NCBI GenBank assembly: GCA_964353865.1
Contig: CAYGXJ010000120.1
Coordinates: 24,038 to 88,037 of the forward strand
Reading direction: 5' to 3'
From: RBG-16-64-43 sp964353865
GTDB taxonomy: Bacteria; Chloroflexota; Anaerolineae; Anaerolineales; RBG-16-64-43
DNA: 64,000 nucleotides
Shown: positions 55,022 to 63,219 of the stretch, in pieces
Layout: every line of letters begins with the position of its first letter
Position numbering within the stretch: position 1 is the stretch's first letter
The notes under the pieces: generated by a model
What the model was told of the DNA's origin: nothing
Database searches by the model: none
What the model saw: only the letters and a program-made list of their open reading frames with translations
Program-made: the position numbers and the translations under genes

Positions 55022-57355
55022 ATGGACCTGGTCTTCTACCCTGGCACCCGACCGACCCAGCCCGAACCCTTGGCAGTTTTCCTGCCGCCGTTTTCACACG
55101 GCGTGGCGGGTGAATTCTTGCGCCGGTACGCCGGCGACCGGCGCATCGTGGTCGATCCCTTCGGGCAATCGCCCGCATTGGCGATTGAGCTGGCCCGCGA
55201 GGGAGCTTGTGTGCTCGTGGGCTGCCTCAACCCCGTTGTGCGCTCGCTCATCCAACTCCAGGCCCAACCTCCATCATCGGAGGCAATGCGCAGCACTTTG
55301 GCCAAGCTGGCCTCAGCTCGACGCGCCAGCGCTGGTCCGGCGGGGGCCTCTCGTACGCCACAGTCCGGCTCTCGGCCCACTGAGCGGCTCGAGGATCATC
55401 TGCGCGAGTTGTACCTGGTGACCTGCAGTGTGTGTCACAAGCCGACGGAGGCTGAGGCTTTCGTTTGGAGCCGCGAGACAGGGCGAGAGGCGGCTTCGCC
55501 GGAGGCCTCCAACCGCGACCGGCTGCTCTCACGAATCTACTCCTGCAGCCATTGCGGTCACGAAGCGGAAGAACCGGCCACGCCCGAGGATGAAGAGGTC
55601 GTCCGCCCCTACCTGGGCCGCGGCATTTATTACCATCTGGCTCTTGAACGTCTGGCGCCTCCGGGGGATGCAGACCGAGTCCACGCTGAAGAGGCGCTCG
55701 AGGTGTACCCGCTGCGTGCGTTGTACGCCTTGTTCTCCGTTCTCGTGCGGGTGGAGAGTCTGGATCTGAGCGAGGAGGAGCGGCGTGCGGCTGAGGCGCT
55801 GCTGATCACCGCCCTGGATGAGGCGCACATCTTGCGCGGCTACGCACCCCACATCCGCCAACGCCCGCGCTCACTGCAGGCGCCGGCCCGCTACAAGGAA
55901 GTCAACGTTTGGCTGACGCTGCAGCGTGCAGTGACTGCGTGGAGTGCAGAGCGTACGCCGGTGGCAGTGCGCGCGTGGCACCCGGGCGATGCCCTCGAGC
56001 CTCACACGATCAGCCTGTTCGCCGGGTCGGCCCGCGAGCTGGCTAGCGAACTCGAGGCGGTGGAGGCCGAATGTGTGATCACGGCCTTGCCTCGTCCCAA
56101 TCAGGCTCTGTGGACTCTCTCGGCGGCATGGGCCGGCTGGCTGTGGGGTGCGGCGGCAGTGGCACCCCTGCGCGGCGTTTTGCATCGCCGGCGGTACGAC
56201 TGGGCCTGGCACGCCAATGCCCTGCTGGCCTCCGCCGAGGGTCTTTCGCCCCACCTCGCTTCGGGGGTCCCCTTCGTCGGGCTGCTGGGCGAATCGGAGC
56301 CGGGTTTCCTGGCTGCCGCGTTGTGGTCCTTCGACCGCGCGGGCTTTCAGCTCGAGGGCTGCGCGCTCCGCGCAGATACCGACACGGCGCAAATCGTGTG
56401 GCGGGCTGCGGGCCGGCGAGAACTCCTGGGCCCGGCGCCCGAGGTGGCCGGCCTCGACGCGGTGCGTCAGGTTGCCCAGCAAGCCGCCTACCAGGTCATC
56501 CTCGACCGCTCGGAACCCACCGCCTGGGAGATCATTCACGCGGCTGCCTGGTCGCAAGCCGCCTTGGGGCACCTGTTCCCCTCGCCCTCCGGGGAGGCCG
56601 AATCCGAATTCACTCACTGCCTGGCCGCGGTGAATGAGGCCGCCGAGGCCCACCCCCAAGTGGCGGCCGCCAAAGGGGAGGAGAGCGACCTGGGTTCCAC
56701 TTGGTGGATGCACGACCCGGGGGCTGCTTCCATTCCGCTGGCCGATCGTGTCGAGGCAGAAATCGCTCGCTTGCTGGCCGAGCAAGGACCTTCCACGTAT
56801 GAGAAGCTCGACCGCCTGGTCTGTGAGACATTCCCCGGGCTGCTCACACCCGAGACGCGCCTGGTGCGGGCCTGCTTGCGATCGTATGGCCAGGAGGACG
56901 AGTCGCAGCTCCTGTGGAGCCTGCGCCCCGAGGATTTGGCCGAGCGGCGGGCGGCCGATCTCGAATCAGTCCGCACTGCGCTTATCCGATTGGGCGAGCG
57001 TTTTGGTTTCCGCCTCTCAGGGGTCAATCCCCTCGAATTCCACGATGCCGACGATGCGCCGGCGATTCGTTTCTTCCTCATTACCTCCGCGGCGTTCGGG
57101 CGCTACCTGCTCGACCCGCGCCTCGATCCATCCCACGCCTGGGTGGTCCTGCCGGGCGGGCGCGTTTCGCTGGTGGAATACAAGATGCGCCGCAACTGGC
57201 TACTGCGGCAAGCCGTGGAGAATGGGTGGCGCTTCCTCAAGTTCCGCCACGTCCGGCGCATGCTGGATGATGCGCTGCTCACGCGCGAATCGCTCGAAGA
57301 GCGGCTCGGGCTCGACCCACTCGGCAACCCGGGGGATCAGATTGCGTTCCTCTAG
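55022..57355 (+). CDS. Methyltransferase-like zinc-ribbon protein with degenerate catalytic motif
   Basis: The 777-residue protein resembles zinc-ribbon-containing adenine-specific DNA methyltransferases (COG1743-like) in outline. VVDPFGQSPALAIELA (about 43-58) stands where the SAM-binding DPFxGxG motif lies, and two CxxC pairs (C135/C138, C175/C178) form an inserted zinc ribbon. The catalytic [D/N]PPY position reads TALPRPNQALW (354-364), lacking both the acidic residue and the aromatic one. The C-terminal third (about 580-777) is a separate domain ending VSLVEYKMRRNWLLRQ. A DNA methylase pseudoenzyme or a divergent nucleic-acid protein is the best description. A TATACT box lies about 17 bases upstream of the ATG. 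Confidence 0.65.
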   Translation: MDLVFYPGTRPTQPEPLAVFLPPFSHGVAGEFLRRYAGDRRIVVDPFGQSPALAIELAREGACVLVGCLNPVVRSLIQLQAQPPSSEAMRSTLAKLASARRASAGPAGASRTPQSGSRPTERLEDHLRELYLVTCSVCHKPTEAEAFVWSRETGREAASPEASNRDRLLSRIYSCSHCGHEAEEPATPEDEEVVRPYLGRGIYYHLALERLAPPGDADRVHAEEALEVYPLRALYALFSVLVRVESLDLSEEERRAAEALLITALDEAHILRGYAPHIRQRPRSLQAPARYKEVNVWLTLQRAVTAWSAERTPVAVRAWHPGDALEPHTISLFAGSARELASELEAVEAECVITALPRPNQALWTLSAAWAGWLWGAAAVAPLRGVLHRRRYDWAWHANALLASAEGLSPHLASGVPFVGLLGESEPGFLAAALWSFDRAGFQLEGCALRADTDTAQIVWRAAGRRELLGPAPEVAGLDAVRQVAQQAAYQVILDRSEPTAWEIIHAAAWSQAALGHLFPSPSGEAESEFTHCLAAVNEAAEAHPQVAAAKGEESDLGSTWWMHDPGAASIPLADRVEAEIARLLAEQGPSTYEKLDRLVCETFPGLLTPETRLVRACLRSYGQEDESQLLWSLRPEDLAERRAADLESVRTALIRLGERFGFRLSGVNPLEFHDADDAPAIRFFLITSAAFGRYLLDPRLDPSHAWVVLPGGRVSLVEYKMRRNWLLRQAVENGWRFLKFRHVRRMLDDALLTRESLEERLGLDPLGNPGDQIAFL

Positions 57356-57397
57356 TAACCAGCTGCGGAGAACGTTGTCCGACAGGCGAGGCCCTCC

Positions 57398-58009
57398 GTG
57401 ACCGGCCCGCTGCAATGGCTGGCGATCGGGCTCGCGGGATACCTGATCGGCTCGCTGCCCTTCGCGGTATGGGTGGGCAGAGTCGCCGCGCGCAAGGACA
57501 TTCGCGAGGGAGGCTCGGGCCACGCGGGGGCTACCAACGTGATGCGCCAAGCCGGATGGCTGGCCGGGTTGGTGACTTTGGCGCTGGACGGTAGCAAAGG
57601 TGCGCTGGCGGTGCTGCTCGCGCGCTGGGCCGGCGGCCCTTGGGCCATCCCCCTTGCAGCGGGGATGGCTGTGGCCGGCCATTGCTGGCCCGTGCTGGCG
57701 GGGTTCCGCGGCGGGATGGGCATGGCCACAGCGGCCGGCGCTGTGCTCGCGGCACATCCACTCTCATTGGCGATGGCCATCGGCGTGGGGGCCGCCTGCA
57801 ACCTGGGGCTGCGCCACACCGCGCGCGCCAACTTGCTCACCGGGCTTCTGATCGGGCCGATCCTGGTTGTGGCAGGCGCGCCCTCGCTGGCTGCCCAGAC
57901 CGCCATCGCCGTTGGCGCAGTTGTCGCACTTCGCGGTCTCTCCGATTGGGATCGCGTCTACCGCGAGCTGTGGCTCGACCGCGAACCTCCAATCCCGCGC
58001 CAGGGATAA
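57398..58009 (+). CDS. plsY: Glycerol-3-phosphate acyltransferase PlsY, motif-2 variant
   Basis: PlsY is a membrane enzyme that acylates glycerol 3-phosphate from acyl-phosphate, the first step of phospholipid synthesis. The 203-residue product has about five membrane segments. Motif 1 is SGHAGATNVMR (40-50), with His in place of the usual Asn/Asp. Motif 2 is GHCWPVLAGFRGGMGMAT, in which M107 replaces the conserved Lys of the GGKG sequence. Motif 3-like sequence is NLGLRHTARANLLTG. The substitutions raise doubt about normal activity, or this may be a divergent paralog. The GTG start lies 42 bases after the methyltransferase-like gene. Confidence 0.85.
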   Translation: MTGPLQWLAIGLAGYLIGSLPFAVWVGRVAARKDIREGGSGHAGATNVMRQAGWLAGLVTLALDGSKGALAVLLARWAGGPWAIPLAAGMAVAGHCWPVLAGFRGGMGMATAAGAVLAAHPLSLAMAIGVGAACNLGLRHTARANLLTGLLIGPILVVAGAPSLAAQTAIAVGAVVALRGLSDWDRVYRELWLDREPPIPRQG

Positions 58010-58104
58010 CTCACCAGCCCTCTCCAGATGAACGCCCTTCGCGCAGCTCTCCCGGCTGAAGAATCTCGAGAATCCGGCTTCTCCAAGGCCAATGCCAGCC
58101 ACAA

Positions 58105-58145
58105 TTGACGAGCGGAAAATATTCGGATATCATGTATCTCGATAC
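58105..58145 (+). promoter_or_regulatory. Promoter of the Fe-S carrier gene with overlapping palindrome
   Basis: TTGACG (58105-58110) and TATCAT (58128-58133) are spaced by 17 bases. Immediately downstream, GTATC-TC-GATAC (58134-58145) is a perfect inverted repeat across the predicted start site, a good position for a repressor operator. Confidence 0.75.
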
Positions 58146-58175
58146 TGGTTAGGCATCCTACGAGAGGAGGTCTTG

Positions 58176-58574
58176 ATGGAATTGGAAACTCAAGCGGAGG
58201 CGATCGTTCTCACGCCGACCGCCGTGGAAGCCGTTCGAGGCGAGCTGCGTAAGCACGCGATGGAAGGCAAGGCCCTGCGCTTGTTCGTCGACCCGGGCGG
58301 CTGCAGCGGGTACCGCTACGGGATGTCCCCGGCCACCCAAGAGCGCGAGACCGACCGCAAGTTCGATTACGAGGGCGGCGTGCGGATCGTGATCGATCCG
58401 GAGTCGTACAGCTTCATGCAGGGCTCAACGATCGATTTCGTCAGCGACAGCCTGGGCGGTGATTTCCACATCTCCAACCCGAATGCGGCGTGGACTTGCG
58501 GCTGCGGCAAGTCCTTCCGCACGGAGGATTCGACTCACGAGGCAATTGCAGCCGGGGAATGCGGCTGCGGTTAG
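58176..58574 (+). CDS. A-type iron-sulfur carrier (HesB/IscA/ErpA family)
   Basis: A-type carriers deliver Fe-S clusters to target enzymes. The 132-residue protein has GGCSGYRYGM with C43, and CGCGKSF with C108 and C110, the three canonical ligands. Two further cysteines (C129, C131) end the protein as CGCG, an extension that could help hold a cluster. The ATG at 58176 has GAGAGGAGG, a strong site. The neighbouring pyruvate:ferredoxin oxidoreductase and other Fe-S proteins are possible clients. A palindrome across its promoter suggests regulation. Confidence 0.92.
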   Translation: MELETQAEAIVLTPTAVEAVRGELRKHAMEGKALRLFVDPGGCSGYRYGMSPATQERETDRKFDYEGGVRIVIDPESYSFMQGSTIDFVSDSLGGDFHISNPNAAWTCGCGKSFRTEDSTHEAIAAGECGCG

Positions 58575-58601
58575 CCCTCACACTTCACCCACGAAGATCG
58601 A

Positions 58602-58632
58602 CAGGGGCCGGAAATCCGGCCCCTGGTTGTTT
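58602..58632 (+). terminator. Hairpin terminator after the Fe-S carrier gene
   Basis: A perfect 10-bp stem (58602-58611 with 58616-58625) closes an AAAT loop and is followed by GTTGTTT. It lies between convergent genes and may serve both. Confidence 0.85.
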
Positions 58633-58663
58633 CCATGAACCACTCCCGCATGGCCCGCAAGGC

Positions 58664-60367
58664 TCAGGGCGTGGACACCGTTTCGGGCGTGGCCGGGGCC
58701 GAGATCAGGTACCACTGCGAGAGAGAGGTCAGCCGGTCACTGGCGTCGACCAGCGGGCCCAGGCGGACTCCGTTCAGGCGCACGTCGAGCGCATAAGAAT
58801 AGGTCGGGTACCACAGCACCAGCGCCGGCACTTGGTAGTTGAAGCGGTACTGAAACGAGCGATACAGCTTCGCCCGGCTGGCAGGGTTGGGCTCTGTGCG
58901 CGCGATCTCGAGCACCTCGCTGATCGATCGGTCGTCGAGCTGGGAGTAGTTCTGGCCGCTCGAAATCTGCGTCTGGTGCCAGAAGGTGTAGGGGTCGGGG
59001 TCGGGGAAGCGCGCCAGGCTGAGATCCCCCAACACTGCCTGGTAGGAGCGAGGCGCCAGGTAGTCGCTGACGAGCGAGCCAGCGGGCACGGCCAGCAAAT
59101 CCACCTGCACGCCCACCTCCGCCCACATCGCCTGCAGCATCTGCGCCGTTCGGGTGTGGACCGCGTCGTCCGGGTGGGCGAGGCTGAATCGAAGAGGGGT
59201 TTCCTCCTTCGTGCGCACGTAAGAGGCATCGCCCGGAGTCGCCCCGGTGGGCAGCTTCCAGCCCGCGCTTTCCAGCATGCGTTCAGCCTGAAGCGGATCG
59301 TACGCCTCGGGTGTAATGGCCGGGTCGGCCGCCCACGAACCGGGCAGGAGCGGCCCAGCAGCCAGCACCGCTTGCCCAAAGAGGACCGAGTCGACAATCC
59401 GCTGGCGATTGACCGCCAGAAGCAGCGCGCGCCGCACTTCGCGCGAGGCAAAGAACGGGATTTCCTCGTTCTTGAGATTGAAGAACACCAGGGCCATTCT
59501 TGGTTCGCGAGCGGAGAACATCTGCAGCCTCGAGAGGCGCAGCGCACGTTCCACGAGCGGGGGCGTCAACCCGCCCAGCCCCATGACCTGGCTTGCCTCC
59601 AGCGCTCCAAAAGCTGCCTCAACGCTCGGGAAGTACCGGAATTCGACTTCCTCGAGATAGGCCTTGGGGCCGTAGTGCTTCTCATACGGCTTGAGGACAA
59701 GCCCGGTGATCCTGTCCTGCTCAACCAGCAGATGGTCGAGGCGGAACGGGCCGCTCCCGACGGGAGAGATGTTGAAGGTCTGACCCGCCAGATCGGCCGC
59801 AGAGACATCGCGAAGCACATGCTCGGGCAGCAGCCCTTGCGAAAGGAAATCCAAAAAAGGAGCAAACGGCTCGGGCAAAGTGAACACGACCGTCCGGTCG
59901 TCGTGGGCCGTGACATTGACCGATCGCCATAGGCGCGCTAGGTCCGGCGGGCCGGGATAGTTCTTGTCTTGGAGCACACCGTATGTGTACAAGACATCGC
60001 GCGAGGTGATAGGCTGCCCGTCGTGCCAGGTCACATCCGGCCGCAAGATGACGGTGTAGGAGAGACCGTCATCGCCGATGACCCAGCCCTCCGCCAGATC
60101 GGGGATCGGCGCGCCCGTCGAGTCGAACCCCACCAGCCCGGAAAAGATCAGCCGATCCACATCCCGGTCGGGCTGGTTGTAACTGTCGAGCAGAGGATTG
60201 AGCCGCTGCAGGCTGCCGACCAATGCCTCGCGGTAGGTGCCGCCGCGCACGGCCTGCACCGCCGGCGTGTTCGGCCGCAAGACAGGGCCCTTGACGGCCA
60301 GCAGCAAAAGGAGAATGGCCACCACGCCTGCCACGGCGACCAGGATTTGCCAGCGAAACCTTTTCAT
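58664..60367 (-). CDS. Peptide/oligopeptide ABC transporter substrate-binding protein (SBP_bac_5)
   Basis: Family 5 binding proteins capture peptides or other ligands outside the membrane for an ABC importer. The 567-residue protein has an N-terminal membrane or signal segment (about 7-27) with no lipobox Cys visible. GGTYREALVGSLQRLNPL follows, then the family signature around YTVILRPDVTWHDGQPITSRDV in two pieces. No permease or ATPase genes are adjacent; the upstream gene is secG. The ligand is unknown. Confidence 0.9.
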   Translation of the reverse strand: MKRFRWQILVAVAGVVAILLLLLAVKGPVLRPNTPAVQAVRGGTYREALVGSLQRLNPLLDSYNQPDRDVDRLIFSGLVGFDSTGAPIPDLAEGWVIGDDGLSYTVILRPDVTWHDGQPITSRDVLYTYGVLQDKNYPGPPDLARLWRSVNVTAHDDRTVVFTLPEPFAPFLDFLSQGLLPEHVLRDVSAADLAGQTFNISPVGSGPFRLDHLLVEQDRITGLVLKPYEKHYGPKAYLEEVEFRYFPSVEAAFGALEASQVMGLGGLTPPLVERALRLSRLQMFSAREPRMALVFFNLKNEEIPFFASREVRRALLLAVNRQRIVDSVLFGQAVLAAGPLLPGSWAADPAITPEAYDPLQAERMLESAGWKLPTGATPGDASYVRTKEETPLRFSLAHPDDAVHTRTAQMLQAMWAEVGVQVDLLAVPAGSLVSDYLAPRSYQAVLGDLSLARFPDPDPYTFWHQTQISSGQNYSQLDDRSISEVLEIARTEPNPASRAKLYRSFQYRFNYQVPALVLWYPTYSYALDVRLNGVRLGPLVDASDRLTSLSQWYLISAPATPETVSTP

Positions 60368-60452
60368 TCGTGTGTGGGAGCGGAGGCGGAACCACGCGAA
60401 CGGTGAGCCGCGGCGAAGACTGCCGGATGCGGCGGCCGCCCGAAGCCGAGGA

Positions 60453-60677
60453 TTATCCGACCACCATGACGTTGATCAGCGCCATGGCAAAGAACAACAC
60501 GCTCAACACGATGGTGATACTAAAGAGAGTCTTTTCGACGCCGCGCCGGGCGCGGAAGACGCCACCCGCCTCACCGCCGGTGAGCCCGCCCAGGCCGGCT
60601 CCTTTGCTCTGCAGGATAATCGCCAAAATCAGTGCGGCGCCCAGAACGATTTGTGCCAAATTAAGATACGTTGCCAC
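60453..60677 (-). CDS. secG: Preprotein translocase subunit SecG
   Basis: SecG assists SecYEG-mediated protein export. The 74-residue protein has two membrane helices (about 5-23 and 49-72), joined by the characteristic loop ILQSKGAGLGGLTGGEAGGVF. The GTG start at 60677 follows GAGGAGG, and an extended -10 box lies upstream. It precedes the peptide-binding protein gene by 85 bases. Confidence 0.95.
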   Translation of the reverse strand: MATYLNLAQIVLGAALILAIILQSKGAGLGGLTGGEAGGVFRARRGVEKTLFSITIVLSVLFFAMALINVMVVG

Positions 60678-60712
60678 GCTGCCTCCTCACACGCGCGAGT
60701 GCGCGAGTGCGC

Positions 60713-60721
60713 ATTATATCA
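60713..60721 (-). promoter_or_regulatory. Extended -10 promoter of secG
   Basis: TGATATAAT read on the minus strand (60721-60713) matches the extended -10 consensus TGnTATAAT. The leader of about 28 bases carries a GCGCACTC direct repeat. No -35 box is needed for this type. Confidence 0.7.
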
Positions 60722-60798
60722 CCACGCATCGGCCGAAGATGGCCCGCTGCCTCGGCGTACGAGGCACTACGCCTCACACCGCCCTCGCTCGCCGCGGG

Positions 60799-61767
60799 TC
60801 AGGCCTCGTGCAGCGCCTCGCCCACCCCATCCACGAACAACGTGCGCGGCGCCTCGGCTGGAACCAGGACGTTTAATGCCCGCGGCCAGACTTCAATTTC
60901 AACCGGGAAGCGCCCTTGGCGCGGCTCTCCATCCAATTGGATGCCGGCCGGAGAATTCGCCTGCATGGTCAATTTGTGGAACCCAATTCGCTGGATGTTC
61001 GGGTCGCTCACATGGCGGCCGGTGAACAGCGTCCAGGCGCGCTGGAGGGTCTCGGGAAAGGATCGTCCTCCGAAAAGCCACAGGTCGAGCCAACCGTCAT
61101 CGACCCGTGCCTCGGGCGCGAGCTGGAACAATCCTCCCCCATAGGCATGGATATTCGTCACCACCGCCAGTAGATAGTGGCCTCGGATTTCGCCGCTCTC
61201 CGTACGCACGGTAAGGTCGACGCCATGCCAGTCCAAGGCCGACCAGACCGCCGTGGCAAAATAGCTGCCCATTGAGAACTGCCTGTGCCACCGCCGCACC
61301 GGTTCTTTGCGGCGAACCACAATGGCGTCCAGCCCGACGCCGGCCCACAGCAAGAACACTTCTCCATTGCAGCGGCCGACATCGATGCGATGAATCCGAC
61401 CGTGGACCAAAGCACCCGCCGCACGATCGAGAGCCAGCCAGTCGAACCAAGCCAGCCGGGGCAGGTTCAGTTCCTGGGCCCACACATTGCCCGTGCCTGA
61501 GGGCAGGACCGCCAATGCGGTCTGGCTTCCCGCCAGGCCGGCGGCCACCATCCCCGCCGTCCCGTCGCCCCCCGCCGCGACGACCACCCGATAGCCTTCG
61601 CGCGCCGCGGCCAGCGCGCGTTCGGCGACGTGCTCCGGCGCCGTCACGCTGTGGATCTCGGTCCGCCACCCGTGACGTTCGAAGATCCGCGCGGCTCGCG
61701 CGACCAGCCGGTACGATGGGAAACGCCCTGCCAGGGGGTTGTGCAAGAACATCGCACGAATGGCCAT
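60799..61767 (-). CDS. Diacylglycerol kinase-family lipid kinase (YegS/BmrU type)
   Basis: These enzymes phosphorylate diacylglycerol or related lipids with ATP. The 322-residue protein has NPLAG at the start, the nucleotide loop GGDGT (66-70) and PSGTGN (89-94). A C-terminal beta-sandwich domain with GHYLLAVVTNIHAYGGGL and VDDGWLDLWLF follows. The ATG at 61767 has GAGGTGAG, and TATAAT on the minus strand lies at 61791-61786. The lipid specificity cannot be judged by eye. Confidence 0.9.
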   Translation of the reverse strand: MAIRAMFLHNPLAGRFPSYRLVARAARIFERHGWRTEIHSVTAPEHVAERALAAAREGYRVVVAAGGDGTAGMVAAGLAGSQTALAVLPSGTGNVWAQELNLPRLAWFDWLALDRAAGALVHGRIHRIDVGRCNGEVFLLWAGVGLDAIVVRRKEPVRRWHRQFSMGSYFATAVWSALDWHGVDLTVRTESGEIRGHYLLAVVTNIHAYGGGLFQLAPEARVDDGWLDLWLFGGRSFPETLQRAWTLFTGRHVSDPNIQRIGFHKLTMQANSPAGIQLDGEPRQGRFPVEIEVWPRALNVLVPAEAPRTLFVDGVGEALHEA

Positions 61768-61785
61768 CTCACCTCATCCCCGGGC

Positions 61786-61837
61786 ATTATACATGTCCGT
61801 TCGCGCCGGCTTCGCCGGCAGACATTATTGATAGAAT
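61786..61837. promoter_or_regulatory. Divergent promoter region, lipid kinase and Ser/Thr kinase
   Basis: TATAAT on the minus strand (61791-61786) serves the lipid kinase and TAGAAT on the plus strand (61832-61837) the protein kinase. A GCCGGC-TTC-GCCGGC hairpin lies between them at 61805-61819. Confidence 0.5.
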
Positions 61838-61847
61838 CGTCGGCACC

Positions 61848-62846
61848 ATGAACGGCCTGCCGATCCTCAACAATCGATACCGCCTGGTCGAACCGCTGGG
61901 CAGCGGCGCGGTGGCCAACATCTATCGCGCGGATGATTTGACCCTCGGACGCCAGGTGGCTATCAAGCTGCTGAAGTACGAATACACGCGCGATCCCGCG
62001 TTTCAACGCCGCTTTTTGCACGAGGCCCAGGCACTGGCTCATCTCGATCACCCAAACCTGGTGCGGTCGTACGACTTCGGCCTTGAGAACGATCAGTACT
62101 ACATGGTCATGGAACTGGTGGAGGGCTCGGACCTCAAGACCTACATCGCCCGGCGCGGCCGTTTGCCACCCCAGGAGGCCATTTGGATCGCGCTGCAGCT
62201 GGCGGAGGGGCTCGGCCTAGCGCACCGCGCCGGGCTGGTTCACTGCGATGTCAAGCCGCAGAACATCTTGCTGCGCGCTGACCTGCAACCCAAACTGACC
62301 GACTTCGGCATCGCGCGCTCAGTGCTGGCCGGCGGCGAGGACGACGAGCAGCCGTGGGGCACCCCGCAGTATTTCTCCCCCGAGCAGGCGCGCGGAGAGG
62401 CTCTCAGCCCGGCCAGCGATGTGTACTCGCTGGGGGTGGTGCTGTTCGAATTGGTCACCGGCCATCTCCCCTTCCACGGCAAAGACCCTCGTGCGCTTGC
62501 ACTGCAGCATGTGTCGAGCCCGCCTCCCGCCCCGCGCAGCCTTGCACCCGCCGTCCCGGCCGAGGTGGAGGCCGTCATTCTGCGCATGATGGCGAAGGAT
62601 GCACGAGAGCGGTTCAGGAATGGGGAGCAAGCGGCACGTTTCCTGCGCGGGCTGCTGCAACAATCCACGCCTGGCGGCGCTCGATTGGCCGGGGCGGGCG
62701 GGATTGAGCCGCCTCTTGAGAATCGCCCTGCCTCAGGGATGGATTGGCTGGCCGTTGGCCTCGCGTTTCTTGCGTTGATTGCGGTCGGCGGGCTGGTTCC
62801 CCTGACGATGTGGGTCTATCTGCTGTACTTCGCTTCACCCACCTGA
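61848..62846 (+). CDS. Membrane Ser/Thr protein kinase (PknB-like catalytic domain)
   Basis: The 332-residue protein phosphorylates Ser/Thr on unknown targets. The catalytic domain has the glycine loop LGSGAVANIYRA, K40 in VAIKLLK, E59 in the C helix, the catalytic loop HCDVKPQN (H132, C133, D134), DFG at 152-154, and SPEQARGE after the activation loop. The Arg of the usual HRD triad is Cys, placing it among non-RD kinases. A C-terminal membrane helix (about 298-325) ends the protein, with no PASTA or other external domain. The ATG at 61848 has no clear ribosome-binding site; TAGAAT lies just upstream. Confidence 0.92.
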   Translation: MNGLPILNNRYRLVEPLGSGAVANIYRADDLTLGRQVAIKLLKYEYTRDPAFQRRFLHEAQALAHLDHPNLVRSYDFGLENDQYYMVMELVEGSDLKTYIARRGRLPPQEAIWIALQLAEGLGLAHRAGLVHCDVKPQNILLRADLQPKLTDFGIARSVLAGGEDDEQPWGTPQYFSPEQARGEALSPASDVYSLGVVLFELVTGHLPFHGKDPRALALQHVSSPPPAPRSLAPAVPAEVEAVILRMMAKDARERFRNGEQAARFLRGLLQQSTPGGARLAGAGGIEPPLENRPASGMDWLAVGLAFLALIAVGGLVPLTMWVYLLYFASPT

Positions 62847-63219
62847 TCCCTCGCGACGTCGGGCATTCGAGGCTCAGGGCGTTGGCGGCCGAGGCCCACG
62901 CCGAACCGCGGACGTCTATCCCATGTTGGCCACGCGCGCCGCGCCCTCATCCCGCCAGGCTGTGGGAGCGGCCGGCTCTTGCAGCCAGAGGCGCAGACAG
63001 TTGAGAGTACTGCTTCCCTAGGCTGACGAGGCGCACTGGGCTGTGTTTTTAGGCGCAGTGTGCACGAGGAGTTGCCTTCACAAGCTGCTGGATCGCGCTG
63101 TGTGAGAACGGTATGAGTCCCGGGGCATCATACGTCTTGCAGATACCGCTCTGGTATAATCGGAGCGAAACTATCCGTTGAACGGAGTCCGGGGGTGGAT
63201 TCCCCTCCGGGAGGCATTC
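62847..63219 (+). promoter_or_regulatory. ftsH upstream region with extended -10 and leader hairpin
   Basis: No gene is seen in these 373 bases. TGGTATAAT at 63152-63160 is an extended -10 promoter, giving a leader of about 53 bases. In that leader CCGGGGG (63189-63195) can pair with CCTCCGG (63204-63210), partly covering the GGGAGG ribosome-binding site at 63209-63214. Confidence 0.6.
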
